Origin: Actinomycetes bacterium
GTDB lineage: Bacteria; Actinomycetota; Actinomycetes; Actinomycetales; Dermabacteraceae
Assembly (NCBI GenBank): GCA_023389045.1
Contig: JAEWEZ010000020.1
Span: 1 to 25,119, forward strand
Reading direction: 5' to 3'
Length of the DNA: 25,119 nt
In this document: positions 1 to 7,677 of the stretch, in pieces
Layout of the letters: each line of letters opens with the position of its first letter
How positions within the stretch are numbered: the stretch's first letter is position 1
The notes under the pieces: model-generated
What the model was told of the DNA's origin: nothing
The model's database searches: none
Seen by the model: the letters and a program-made list of their open reading frames with translations, nothing else
Position numbers and translations under genes: made by a program

Positions 1-1827
1 GTTCTCACCGTGAGCGGTGCAGAAGCCCACGATCCCGACGGGGTCGGTGGGATCCTCCAGGCGCCGCGCGAGGCGCTGCGAGAAGGGATCCGACGGGCCA
101 CCGCCACCCTGCCCGCCGATGAAGCCGCCCTCGTCCGTGGCATCACCATCGGCGATACGGAGGGGCTTAGCCCCGCGACCGAAGAGGTGATGCGCCGGGC
201 CGGCATTAGCCACCTGGTCGCCGTCTCCGGAGGCAACCTCGCTATCGTGATCGCCGCCGTGCTCACCCCGCTGCTTCTGCTGGGCGTGCGCCGGCGACCC
301 CGTCTGCTTGCCGCTGCTCTCGCCATGGCCACCTATGTGTGGCTCGTGGGGGAGGAGCCCAGCGTCCAACGTGCCGCGACCATGGCAACCCCGCTGCTCA
401 TTGCGCGGTTCCTCGGAGTGCCCGCCTCACCGGTTGCGGCGCTTGCCGCCACCGTGCTGCTGTGGTCCCTGCTCGACCCGCTCACTGCCACCTCCATCGG
501 CTTCCTCCTCTCGGCCCTCGCTACCGGGGCCATCCTGATCGGCGCACCCCCGGCAGCGCGGGCACTCCACGCAATCAGCGGCGAACGCATTCCCGTTCCG
601 GCCGCGCTCATCCTCACCGTTCCCCTTCTCGCACAGGCCGTGTGCACCCCCGTGCTGATCCTGCTCGCCCCGGAGATCTCCCTCTGGACAGTGGCCGTGA
701 ATATGCTCGTCGCGCCCTTGATCGCACCGGTCACCGTGCTTGGCCTGCTGTCCTTGCCACTGGCCCTGCTGTGGCTCCCGGCGGCCACGACCCTGGTGTG
801 GGTGGCTGCCGGGGCCGCACATCTCGTGCTCCTCGTGGCGCATACAGCAGACGCCCTCCCCGGTGCAGCCATCCCCGTGCCGGGTGGAGCGACCGGGGCC
901 GTACTCGCGGTGCTGGGCCTCATCCTTGTCATCACCGCGGTCGCGCTGCGGCGATCCCCGCTCGTTCGCTTCGCCCTCGCGGCGGTTCTGGTGGCGGCCC
1001 TTGCCCCGCCGCTGTGGAACCTGCTGCCGCTCCCGGCCCCGCAGCAGTGGCGGGTTGCTGCCTGCGCCGTCGGCCAGGGCGATGCGGTGCTATTGCGTAG
1101 CGGCAGCGGCGCGGAAAACTCCCTGACCGTGCTCGTGGATACCGGTCCGGAACCGGAACCACTCGAAGAATGCCTCCGTCTGCTCAAGATCCCACGCATC
1201 GACCTGCTGATCCTCACCCACCCCCATGCCGACCACGTCGGGGGAAGCGGTGCGCTTCGCGGACAGTGGGCGCCACGTGAGCAGTGGCTCTGCCCCCTTC
1301 CGGAGGCTGTGGAGGGCGCCGTGCCGCAGGTCCCCACCCGTCACGTCACCCGCGGGCACCGTTGGAATGCCGATGGGCTCGGCATCGAGGTCATCTGGCC
1401 GCTGAACGCCGAGCACGTGCACAGTGTCGCCGCCCGAGAGGACAGCGGGGGAGAGGGGTCGCTTGCCAATGACTGCTCCGTCTCGATCCGCGCCACCTGG
1501 GCAGATGGGACCACGCTCGCGGCACTTGGCGATCTTGAGCCCAGAGCGCAAAAGGAACTCGCCGCCTTGAACCCCGCAGCGGTGAACATCCTGAAGGTGG
1601 CGCATCACGGTTCTGGTCGCCAGTACGAGCCGTTGTACACCCACTTCGCGCCACAGGTCGCGCTGGTCACCGTCGGACAACACAATGATTTCGGGCATCC
1701 CACGCCATCACTGCTCGCGATGCTCGACCGCAATGCGGGGCGCACCTTCCGCACCGACCGCGACGGCACCGTGATCCTGCCCGTCACCGACCACACGGCG
1801 GGCGTAGCTGTCGGCCCCGCTCGATAG
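1..1827 (+). CDS. comEC: ComEC/Rec2 competence protein (5' partial)
   Basis: ComEC forms the inner-membrane channel that carries single-stranded DNA into the cytoplasm during natural transformation. The reading frame is open from base 1, and a GTG at 10 lies in a region with no ribosome binding site. About 605 residues are present, whereas the family is usually 700-800, so I treat the start as lying outside the window. Residues (counted from the GTG at 10) about 40-290 are the Competence domain, including the stretch ISHLVAVSGGNLAI and many hydrophobic segments. Residues about 345-600 are a metallo-beta-lactamase-like domain with the metal motif THPHADHVGG and a later AHHGSG. It is followed by holA, the usual actinobacterial order comEA-comEC-holA. 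Family identity is very secure; whether this strain is naturally competent cannot be seen here. Confidence 0.95.
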   Translation, partial: VLTVSGAEAHDPDGVGGILQAPREALREGIRRATATLPADEAALVRGITIGDTEGLSPATEEVMRRAGISHLVAVSGGNLAIVIAAVLTPLLLLGVRRRPRLLAAALAMATYVWLVGEEPSVQRAATMATPLLIARFLGVPASPVAALAATVLLWSLLDPLTATSIGFLLSALATGAILIGAPPAARALHAISGERIPVPAALILTVPLLAQAVCTPVLILLAPEISLWTVAVNMLVAPLIAPVTVLGLLSLPLALLWLPAATTLVWVAAGAAHLVLLVAHTADALPGAAIPVPGGATGAVLAVLGLILVITAVALRRSPLVRFALAAVLVAALAPPLWNLLPLPAPQQWRVAACAVGQGDAVLLRSGSGAENSLTVLVDTGPEPEPLEECLRLLKIPRIDLLILTHPHADHVGGSGALRGQWAPREQWLCPLPEAVEGAVPQVPTRHVTRGHRWNADGLGIEVIWPLNAEHVHSVAAREDSGGEGSLANDCSVSIRATWADGTTLAALGDLEPRAQKELAALNPAAVNILKVAHHGSGRQYEPLYTHFAPQVALVTVGQHNDFGHPTPSLLAMLDRNAGRTFRTDRDGTVILPVTDHTAGVAVGPAR

Positions 1828-1832
1828 GATCA

Positions 1833-1862
1833 GGCAGCGGTAGTGGCGCCAGAACCGCTGCC
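1833..1862 (+). terminator. Hairpin between comEC and holA
   Basis: The arms GGCAGCGGT (1833-1841) and ACCGCTGCC (1854-1862) are perfect 9-bp inverted repeats, and the 12-base loop contains a further small palindrome TGGCGCCA. No T-run follows, so this may be a weak terminator, an mRNA processing or stabilising structure, or a protein site. A TAGGAT -10-like hexamer lies just before it (1825-1830), overlapping the comEC stop, so the hairpin could also sit at the very 5' end of a holA transcript. Confidence 0.4.
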
Positions 1863-1895
1863 GGAGGAATACGCGATCAGGGAAGGGAGCACGCC

Positions 1896-2876
1896 ATGAG
1901 CGATGTGGAATGGCACAGCGTCGATCTTGCTCCCATCGTCCTGATCCAAGGCCAGGAAAGCCTGATCGTGCAACGCGCCGTGGAACGCCTGAAGGATCTC
2001 GCCCGCCAGCGCGACCCCGACGTGGCCTTCCACGACATCCCCGGGGAGAGCGGCTCCACCCTCGCAGCCGTCGCAAGCCCCTCCCTCTTCGGCGAGGCGC
2101 GGTTCGTGCTCGTGCCCGAACTGCAAAACGCCCCCGATGCCCTGATCCTCGAGATCCTGGAGTACCTGCCGCGACCCGAACCCGATGTGACGCTCGTACT
2201 CGTGCACCGCAGCGGCAACCGCGGCAAGAAACTCCTGGATGCGCTGAAGAAAGCGAAAACCCCGCGCGTCCCCGCCACGCCCATGAAACGCGCCGCCGAT
2301 AAGCAGGCCTTCGTCGCGTCAGAGTTCGCGCGTGCCGGGCGCCGCATCCAACCGCAGGCAGCGGCCGCTCTCGTGGATGCCTTCGGCACAGATCTCTCGG
2401 AACTCGCGGCGATCTCCCGTCAGCTCATCTCCGACACCGCCCCAGAACCGGGTGCGGAACCCACCCCCGTGAGCGTGGCGCAGGTGCACCACCTCACGGC
2501 TGGGCGCGTGGGATCCACCGCCTTCGCCGTGGCCGATGCGGCGATCGCGGGCCGCGAGCAGGAAGCCCTGCAACTGCTGCAGCAGGCGCATCTGACGGGG
2601 GTGGATCCCGTTCCAATGGTCGCGGCGATTGCTTCCAAAGTGCGGTCCCTCGCGAAGGTCACTGCACCCGGGGTGAACCGGGCATCGCTTGGGATGCCCG
2701 ACTGGATGCTGCGCAACCTGAGCCGCGATGCCCGCGGCTGGAATGATCGGGCACTCGCCCGTGCGATCGAAGCGGTAGCGCGCGCCGATCACGAGGTAAA
2801 GGGCGCGGGGCGCGACCCGCAGTGGTCGCTGCAGCGGATGGTCATGGAGATCTGCCGCGCCCGCCGCGCCCGCTGA
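1896..2876 (+). CDS. holA: DNA polymerase III subunit delta
   Basis: HolA is the clamp-loader subunit that opens the sliding beta clamp during replication. The 326-residue product begins with the family-typical segment in which PIVLIQGQESLIVQRAVERL matches the N-terminal delta-subunit region. The central part (about 60-200) is the AAA+-like portion, which in delta lacks a functional ATPase. The C-terminal third, ending WSLQRMVMEICRARRAR, is the helical collar domain. The ATG at 1896 has a purine-rich AAGGGAG upstream at a suitable distance. It lies 68 bp downstream of comEC and in the same direction, as in most Actinomycetota. Length and ends look complete. Confidence 0.93.
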   Translation: MSDVEWHSVDLAPIVLIQGQESLIVQRAVERLKDLARQRDPDVAFHDIPGESGSTLAAVASPSLFGEARFVLVPELQNAPDALILEILEYLPRPEPDVTLVLVHRSGNRGKKLLDALKKAKTPRVPATPMKRAADKQAFVASEFARAGRRIQPQAAAALVDAFGTDLSELAAISRQLISDTAPEPGAEPTPVSVAQVHHLTAGRVGSTAFAVADAAIAGREQEALQLLQQAHLTGVDPVPMVAAIASKVRSLAKVTAPGVNRASLGMPDWMLRNLSRDARGWNDRALARAIEAVARADHEVKGAGRDPQWSLQRMVMEICRARRAR

Positions 2877-2981
2877 GCAGCCAGGCACTCTTCATCGGCC
2901 AGAGCTTTCACCCGCCAGGACTTTCCCACGGCACATGCGGTACGGCACTCGCGAGCCCGGCCCACGCGATCCCCATACATG

Positions 2982-3019
2982 CGAGGAGCCCCGCACACCT
3001 CGGTGTACGGGGCTCCTCG
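2982..3019. terminator. Bidirectional terminator between holA and rpsT
   Basis: Arms CGAGGAGCCCCG (2982-2993) and CGGGGCTCCTCG (3008-3019) are a perfect 12-bp inverted repeat. After one mismatch the stem can continue with ACAC/GTGT around a short loop. It lies between the 3' ends of convergent holA and rpsT, so it can serve both. T-runs are short, as is common in GC-rich actinobacteria. Confidence 0.85.
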
Positions 3020-3056
3020 TGTGGTTCAGCTCAGCGGCTGACCGGGATATCCAGAA

Positions 3057-3323
3057 TCAGGCGCCGATCTTGGCAACCAGCTTGGCCAGACCGGACTTGC
3101 GGTTGGCGGCCTGGTTCTTGTGGATCACACCCTTGGAGACGGCCTTGTCGAGCTTGCGCGAAGCGGCCTTCATGGCCTTGGTCGCTGCCTCGGCGTCACC
3201 GGCGGTGGCGGCGGCGCGAACCTTGCGCACGTAGGTCTTCAGCTCGGACTTCACCGCGCGGTTGCGCAGGCGAGCCTTCTCGTTGGTCTTGTTCCGCTTG
3301 ATCTGAGACTTGATGTTTGCCAC
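3057..3323 (-). CDS. rpsT: 30S ribosomal protein S20
   Basis: S20 is a primary 16S rRNA binding protein of the small subunit. The 88-residue, lysine- and arginine-rich product begins MANIKSQIKRNKTNEKARLR and contains the helical KAVSKGVIHKNQAANRKSGL segment typical of bacterial S20. Length matches the family. The start is GTG at 3323; the Shine-Dalgarno is weak (AGAGAAG). The gene is transcribed toward holA and is preceded by an approximately 180-nt GC-rich leader, which leaves room for autoregulation, though none can be proven from sequence. Confidence 0.95.
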   Translation of the reverse strand: MANIKSQIKRNKTNEKARLRNRAVKSELKTYVRKVRAAATAGDAEAATKAMKAASRKLDKAVSKGVIHKNQAANRKSGLAKLVAKIGA

Positions 3324-3674
3324 GGAGACTTCTCTCTTGTGCTTGGAGGTGGAACATCCGCAGCGGCGGAGGGACCGGGAACGACGGGGACGGGCGGTGG
3401 GGTGTCGCCTGGAGACGCCGTATCCGGGCTGCTGCCACGGTTACTCGCCCGGGGCGCACGATCCGCCGCACCCTGACACGGTGGGGTCGACGGTGAGCGC
3501 ACACCGAACGGTATGTCACACATACGAGGTGCAACGCTACCAGAGCAGCACCGACGCGGTCACGAGAAGCCGAGGTGGCGTGCGTTACGTGCCACACCCT
3601 GAGTGGCCTCGACGCTCGCCCTGAGACCTCCCGCCGTATCGACCGCCGCATCACCGTCGGTGCCGCCATTGTTG
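3324..3674. other. Intergenic region upstream of rpsT
   Basis: This 351-bp stretch lies between the rpsT start and the end of the PemK-like gene (both minus strand). I see no convincing coding region. It should hold the rpsT promoter and 5' leader. A perfect palindrome GTATGT-CAC-ACATAC lies at 3512-3526, between a TTGCAC-like hexamer (3535-3530, minus) and a TACCGT -10-like hexamer (3514-3509, minus). The 15-base spacer is shorter than ideal. Confidence 0.5.
3512..3526. promoter_or_regulatory. Palindromic operator-like site in the rpsT promoter region
   Basis: GTATGT (3512-3517) and ACATAC (3521-3526) are perfect inverted repeats separated by CAC. The site lies where the minus-strand rpsT promoter is expected and overlaps the candidate -10 element. 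It could bind a dimeric regulator or be chance; no regulator was identified. Confidence 0.35.
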
Positions 3675-4373
3675 TCACCACCCGTGCGTCTGCAGCACCG
3701 CCTGGGCAACCCGCCTAAAGCGCTTCTCATCCAGGCGCCCGCCGCCGCGACGCACGGCCTGCGGGTCGATCCGCAGCAGACGATCCGCGCGCACCTCCGA
3801 GGGGCGGCCCTTGCTATCCCACGGGCCGCTGCCAATATCCACCCAGGTGGAGCCGTGCTCATCGGTGGTGCTGCGTCCCGTCTGCGCACGGTCACGGGAC
3901 GTGAGCATGAGCGCGATCAGCACCTCGCCGCGCCCGTCGGACCCGCCGGCGCGGGCGTCTTCCTCCGCGATCACCAGCACGGGCCGGTCCTTGCCGCGGG
4001 TGATGTCTTCTTCAAAGGGCACCCGGGCCCAGACCACTTCGCCCGGATCGGGATGCTCATCGCGGTGCGGGGCGTAGGTGAGCGGCGGGGGAGTGGAGGC
4101 GCGACGGTCAGCGAGCGCAAAGGCGCTGCGATCCTCCTGAACTGCCGAGGCACCACCCCGTCGGCCCCCACGGTCGTGCCCCGCACCATTCCCGGCACGT
4201 CCCCGGGAATCGTGACCCGAATACGGGGTGTTCCTGCCCTTACCGGCAGGGCCCTTGCGGTCCTGGGTGAGCGCACGCACCGCCGAACGCCCAAGGCTCC
4301 GCGCCAGGCGCCGCACCAGCGGATTCGAGGTGGTGTTGCGCAGCAGAGATGAGAAACGCGATCCGAGAGACAC
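3675..4373 (-). CDS. PemK/MazF-like toxin-fold protein
   Basis: The C-terminal half (about residues 105-232) resembles the PemK/MazF toxin fold: GEVVWARVPFEEDITRGKDR is the usual first strand region, followed by PVLVIAEE, an SRDRAQ segment, and a final SEVRADRLLRIDP strand. MazF/PemK proteins are typically mRNA endonucleases paired with a small antitoxin. Here the N-terminal ~100 residues are basic and low-complexity, and no antitoxin gene is seen on either side. Such solitary, extended relatives occur between rpsT and lepA in other actinobacteria, as far as I recall, so the protein may be domesticated. I prefer GTG at 4373, which has AGGAG (4383-4379) 5 nt upstream; the in-frame GTG at 4379 overlaps that Shine-Dalgarno. 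Confidence 0.8.
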   Translation of the reverse strand: MSLGSRFSSLLRNTTSNPLVRRLARSLGRSAVRALTQDRKGPAGKGRNTPYSGHDSRGRAGNGAGHDRGGRRGGASAVQEDRSAFALADRRASTPPPLTYAPHRDEHPDPGEVVWARVPFEEDITRGKDRPVLVIAEEDARAGGSDGRGEVLIALMLTSRDRAQTGRSTTDEHGSTWVDIGSGPWDSKGRPSEVRADRLLRIDPQAVRRGGGRLDEKRFRRVAQAVLQTHGW

Positions 4374-4500
4374 GAGCACTCCTGGCTGGGGTGGAAACCG
4401 ACGGGCGGGGCTGACGAACCTGCCGCCATGCCACGCTGCTCAACCATTCCATCAGAGAAGGCTGACAAACGAACCGGCAAGCCCCACCGATGCAGAAGCC

Positions 4501-4869
4501 GTGATGCTGCTGCGCACCTGCAGCGCCCATGAGGCCTACATCCGCTCCTACCGCGGGCAGGTCAGCGCACGCGATGCAATCGGCTTCCCGCTGCAGGATT
4601 CGATCTTCCCGCGCTCCCTCGCGCACTGCCTGAACCAGTGCGATGAGGCGCTGTACCTGCTGGCGAAGATACACGGACACACCTGTGACCGGATGGGCAC
4701 CGAGGACCCGGCCCGACGCATGATCGGGCGGGCGCTCGCCAGCCTGCGCTTCCGCTCCCTCGAAGACATCCTGGAGGATGTCGATCAGGAGATGGAGCAG
4801 ATGCAGATGGTCACCGGCGCTGTTACTCGCGCCCTCGGTGTGGCCTATTTCCATCCGGCGCTGCCGTAA
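4501..4869 (+). pseudogene. Alpha-E (DUF403) domain protein remnant, 5'-truncated
   Basis: The 122-residue stretch from GTG 4501 matches the C-terminal half of alpha-E proteins: a LLRTCSAHEAYIRSYRG segment, then FPRSLAHCLNQCDEAL, and a final helix ending GVAYFHPALP. Full-length alpha-E proteins are about 300 residues and begin with a conserved MLSRTAENLYW-like region, which is absent. Upstream sequence in this frame stays open but is not alpha-E-like and runs antisense to the PemK-like gene. Its usual partners (a circularly permuted ATP-grasp protein and a transglutaminase-like protein) are also absent. No good Shine-Dalgarno precedes 4501. It is probably a deletion remnant; a small expressed protein cannot be ruled out. 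Confidence 0.65.
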
Positions 4870-5086
4870 GGCGTCACTGCCGTCAACCGCCACGCCGCCC
4901 ACGCCGTTCCCGTCTCCTCCCCGCCGCAAGCTTGGCAGGGATCACCACGCGCACGCTGCACGAAGGCCACGGCCCCATGAGACGATGAGCGTTGCGCTCA
5001 CGATGCGACACGTCTGCGCCCCATCATCACCGTGATGGAGCGAGACACTGTGCCCCCTCCACCCGCCGACGAAAGGACCCCCGCCG

Positions 5087-6958
5087 GTGACTCCCAGGAT
5101 CTCGCCCGATGAGGCCACGGACACCCGTCCCGCCTCCACCCCGCAGGAGCAGATCCGCAACTTCTGCATCATCGCGCATATCGACCACGGCAAATCCACC
5201 CTGGCCGACCGCATGCTGCAGCTGACCGGCGTGGTCGATGAACGCGCCATGCGGGCCCAGTACCTGGACCGGATGGACATCGAACGCGAACGCGGCATCA
5301 CCGTGAAATCCCAGGCAGTGCGCATGCCCTGGCAGGTGGATGGCGAAAACTACGCCCTGAACATGATCGACACCCCCGGGCACGTGGACTTCACCTATGA
5401 GGTCTCCCGCTCCCTGGCCGCCTGCGAGGGCGCGATCCTGCTGGTGGATGCCGCCCAGGGCATTGAGGCACAGACCCTCGCGAACCTGTACCTGGCGATG
5501 GAAAACGATCTGACCATCATCCCGGTGCTGAACAAGATCGACCTTCCCGCGGCTGACCCCGATAAGTACGCCGCCGAGATCAGCCAGCTCGTGGGCGTGG
5601 ACCCCGAGGAGGTCCTGCGGGTCTCTGGCAAGACCGGCGTGGGTGTTCCCGAACTGCTCGACCACGTGGTGCGCACCCTGCCAGCCCCCGAGGGGCAGGA
5701 AGAAACTGCCTGCCGCGCCATGATTTTCGACTCCGTGTACGACACCTACCGCGGCGTGGTCACCTACGTGCGTGTGGTCGACGGGGAACTGAAGGCCCGC
5801 GACCGGATCCAGATGATGTCCACCGGCGCGCAGCATGAACTGCTCGAAATCGGCGTGATCTCCCCGGAACCCATGCCGACCAGCGGGATCGGCCCCGGCG
5901 AGGTGGGCTACCTGATCACCGGTGTGAAGGACGTGCGCCAGTCGAAGGTGGGTGACACGGTCACCACCGCTGTGCGCGGCGCCAGCGAGCCCCTGGAGGG
6001 CTACTCCGATCCGAAGCCGATGGTGTTCTCGGGTCTGTTTCCGATCGACGGTTCGGACTACCCGAATCTGCGCGACGCCCTCGACAAGCTCAAACTCAAT
6101 GACGCCGCCCTGAACTACGAACCGGAAACCTCCACCGCTCTTGGCTTCGGTTTCCGCGTGGGCTTCCTCGGGCTGCTGCACCTGGAGATCGTGCGTGAGC
6201 GTCTGGAACGCGAGTTCGACCTCGACCTCATCTCCACCGCCCCCTCCGTGATCTACGACGTGACCATGGAGGACGGCACCGAGGTGCAGGTACTGAACCC
6301 CTCGGACTTCCCCGAGGGCAAGGTGCGGGAGATCCGCGAACCGGTGGCCCGCTCCACCATCCTGGTGCCCGCCGAGTTCATCGGCGCGGTGATGGAACTG
6401 TGTCAGTCCAAGCGCGGCACCCTGCTCGGCATGGACTATCTCAGCGAAGACCGCGTGGAACTGCGCTACACCCTGCCGCTGGCCGAAATCGTGTTTGACT
6501 TCTTCGATCAGCTCAAGTCCCGCACCCGCGGCTATGCCTCCCTGGATTACGACGTGAGCGGTGATCAGGCCGCCGACCTCGTCAAGGTGGACATGCTTCT
6601 GCAGGGCGAGCCGGTGGATGCTTTCAGCGCGATTGTGCACCGCGATAAGGCCTACAGCTACGGCGTGGAAATGGCCGGTAAGCTCAAGAAGCTGATCCCT
6701 CGCCAGCAGTTCGAGGTGCCGATTCAGGCTGCGATCGGTTCGCGCATCATCGCCCGCGAGAACATTCGGGCGATGCGTAAGGACGTGCTCTCCAAGTGCT
6801 ACGGCGGTGACATCTCCCGTAAGCGCAAACTGCTCGAAAAGCAGAAAGAGGGCAAGAAGCGCATGAAGAACATCGGTTCGGTCGAGGTGCCGCAGGAAGC
6901 CTTCATTGCGGCGCTCTCCTCCGATGCCGGTGACGGCAAGGACGGCAAGAAGAAGTGA
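5087..6958 (+). CDS. lepA: Elongation factor 4 (translational GTPase LepA)
   Basis: LepA binds ribosomes and affects translocation and 30S biogenesis. The 623-residue product has GTPase motifs AHIDHGKST (30-38), DTPGH (95-99) and NKID (149-152), followed by EF-G-like domains II, III and V and the LepA-specific C-terminal domain (GVEMAGKLKKLIPRQQFEVP and a lysine-rich RKRKLLEKQKEGKKRMK tail). The start is GTG 5087 with GAAAGGA (5071-5077) 9 nt upstream; the residues before EQIRNF form the variable N-terminal extension common in actinobacteria. Its stop overlaps the MOSC gene start by 4 bp, so translation of the two is probably coupled. Confidence 0.97.
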   Translation: MTPRISPDEATDTRPASTPQEQIRNFCIIAHIDHGKSTLADRMLQLTGVVDERAMRAQYLDRMDIERERGITVKSQAVRMPWQVDGENYALNMIDTPGHVDFTYEVSRSLAACEGAILLVDAAQGIEAQTLANLYLAMENDLTIIPVLNKIDLPAADPDKYAAEISQLVGVDPEEVLRVSGKTGVGVPELLDHVVRTLPAPEGQEETACRAMIFDSVYDTYRGVVTYVRVVDGELKARDRIQMMSTGAQHELLEIGVISPEPMPTSGIGPGEVGYLITGVKDVRQSKVGDTVTTAVRGASEPLEGYSDPKPMVFSGLFPIDGSDYPNLRDALDKLKLNDAALNYEPETSTALGFGFRVGFLGLLHLEIVRERLEREFDLDLISTAPSVIYDVTMEDGTEVQVLNPSDFPEGKVREIREPVARSTILVPAEFIGAVMELCQSKRGTLLGMDYLSEDRVELRYTLPLAEIVFDFFDQLKSRTRGYASLDYDVSGDQAADLVKVDMLLQGEPVDAFSAIVHRDKAYSYGVEMAGKLKKLIPRQQFEVPIQAAIGSRIIARENIRAMRKDVLSKCYGGDISRKRKLLEKQKEGKKRMKNIGSVEVPQEAFIAALSSDAGDGKDGKKK

Positions 6959-7677
6959 CCTCGGGGTTGACGGGCCACGAGGGGTTGGACTCTGCGCCGC
7001 TGATCGCTGCAGTGTGCCTTCCACGTACCCGTTTTGAGGCCCCGACCAGTGGGATCTCCTCCGGGATTAATAAGCTGCCGGTCGCTCACCGCGTACCTGT
7101 GGATGAGTACGGTTTCGAGGGTGATCACCAGGGAGACACCGAGCATCACGGTGGTCTCTTCAAAGCCGTGTACGCCTTTTCCCGAGAAACCCGCGAACAG
7201 ATCGCGGCTACAGAAGGACGCGATTTTCCCGACGGTTTCTTTGGAGAAAACCTCGTCACTCTCGGGATCGACACCGACGAGGTGCTGGTGGGTCAGCGCT
7301 GGCGCATCGGCGCGGCTGTGCTGGAAGCGAGCTGCCGACGCGACCCCTGCCGAACTTTCGCCGACTGGATGGGCGATCCACGATTTCCACGCCGCTTCAC
7401 GGAGAACGGCCGTTGCGGCGCCTACTTCCGTGTCGTCACTCCCGGCACGATCGGTGCTGGTGACGTCATCGAGGAATTACCCCGGCCCGAGCATGGCGTG
7501 AGCGTCGGCGATACCTTCCGCGGAGTGGATGCCCGCCAGGCGCGTGCCCTGCTGGACTGGGCGCAGGATACACAGACGGTCCTGTACACCTCGCAGGTGC
7601 GTAGCTGTCTGACGGCTCTGCGTCGGGAGAAACCCGAAGCGACCTTTCCCGCGGCGCTCACCTCGACTGGCCGATGA
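6955..7677 (+). CDS. MOSC domain-containing protein
   Basis: The 240-residue product resembles stand-alone MOSC proteins of the YiiM type. Visible features are an N-terminal GISSGINKLPV segment, VDEYGFEGDHQGDTEHHGG (the usual GD..H.GG region), FFGENLVTLGID, and CRRDPCRTF with the Cys expected to contact a molybdenum cofactor or sulfur ligand, then GAYFRVVTPGTIGAGD. MOSC proteins bind or transfer sulfur/molybdopterin and some reduce N-hydroxylated compounds; the actual substrate is unknown. Its GTG start overlaps the lepA stop (GTGA, 6955-6958) and its stop overlaps the hemW ATG (ATGA, 7674-7677). The link to LepA and HemW is positional only. Confidence 0.88.
   Translation: MTSGLTGHEGLDSAPLIAAVCLPRTRFEAPTSGISSGINKLPVAHRVPVDEYGFEGDHQGDTEHHGGLFKAVYAFSRETREQIAATEGRDFPDGFFGENLVTLGIDTDEVLVGQRWRIGAAVLEASCRRDPCRTFADWMGDPRFPRRFTENGRCGAYFRVVTPGTIGAGDVIEELPRPEHGVSVGDTFRGVDARQARALLDWAQDTQTVLYTSQVRSCLTALRREKPEATFPAALTSTGR

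Noticed and set aside
4870..5086. A further gene between the alpha-E remnant and lepA
   Set aside because: The 217 bp contain no coding-like frame or RNA gene that I could recognise; the only clear signal is the lepA ribosome binding site.
5027..7024. Long minus-strand open frame (665 codons) opposite lepA
   Set aside because: His/Gly/Val-rich composition with no family signature. It mirrors the codon pattern of lepA, whose motifs are intact, and is a usual GC-rich shadow frame.
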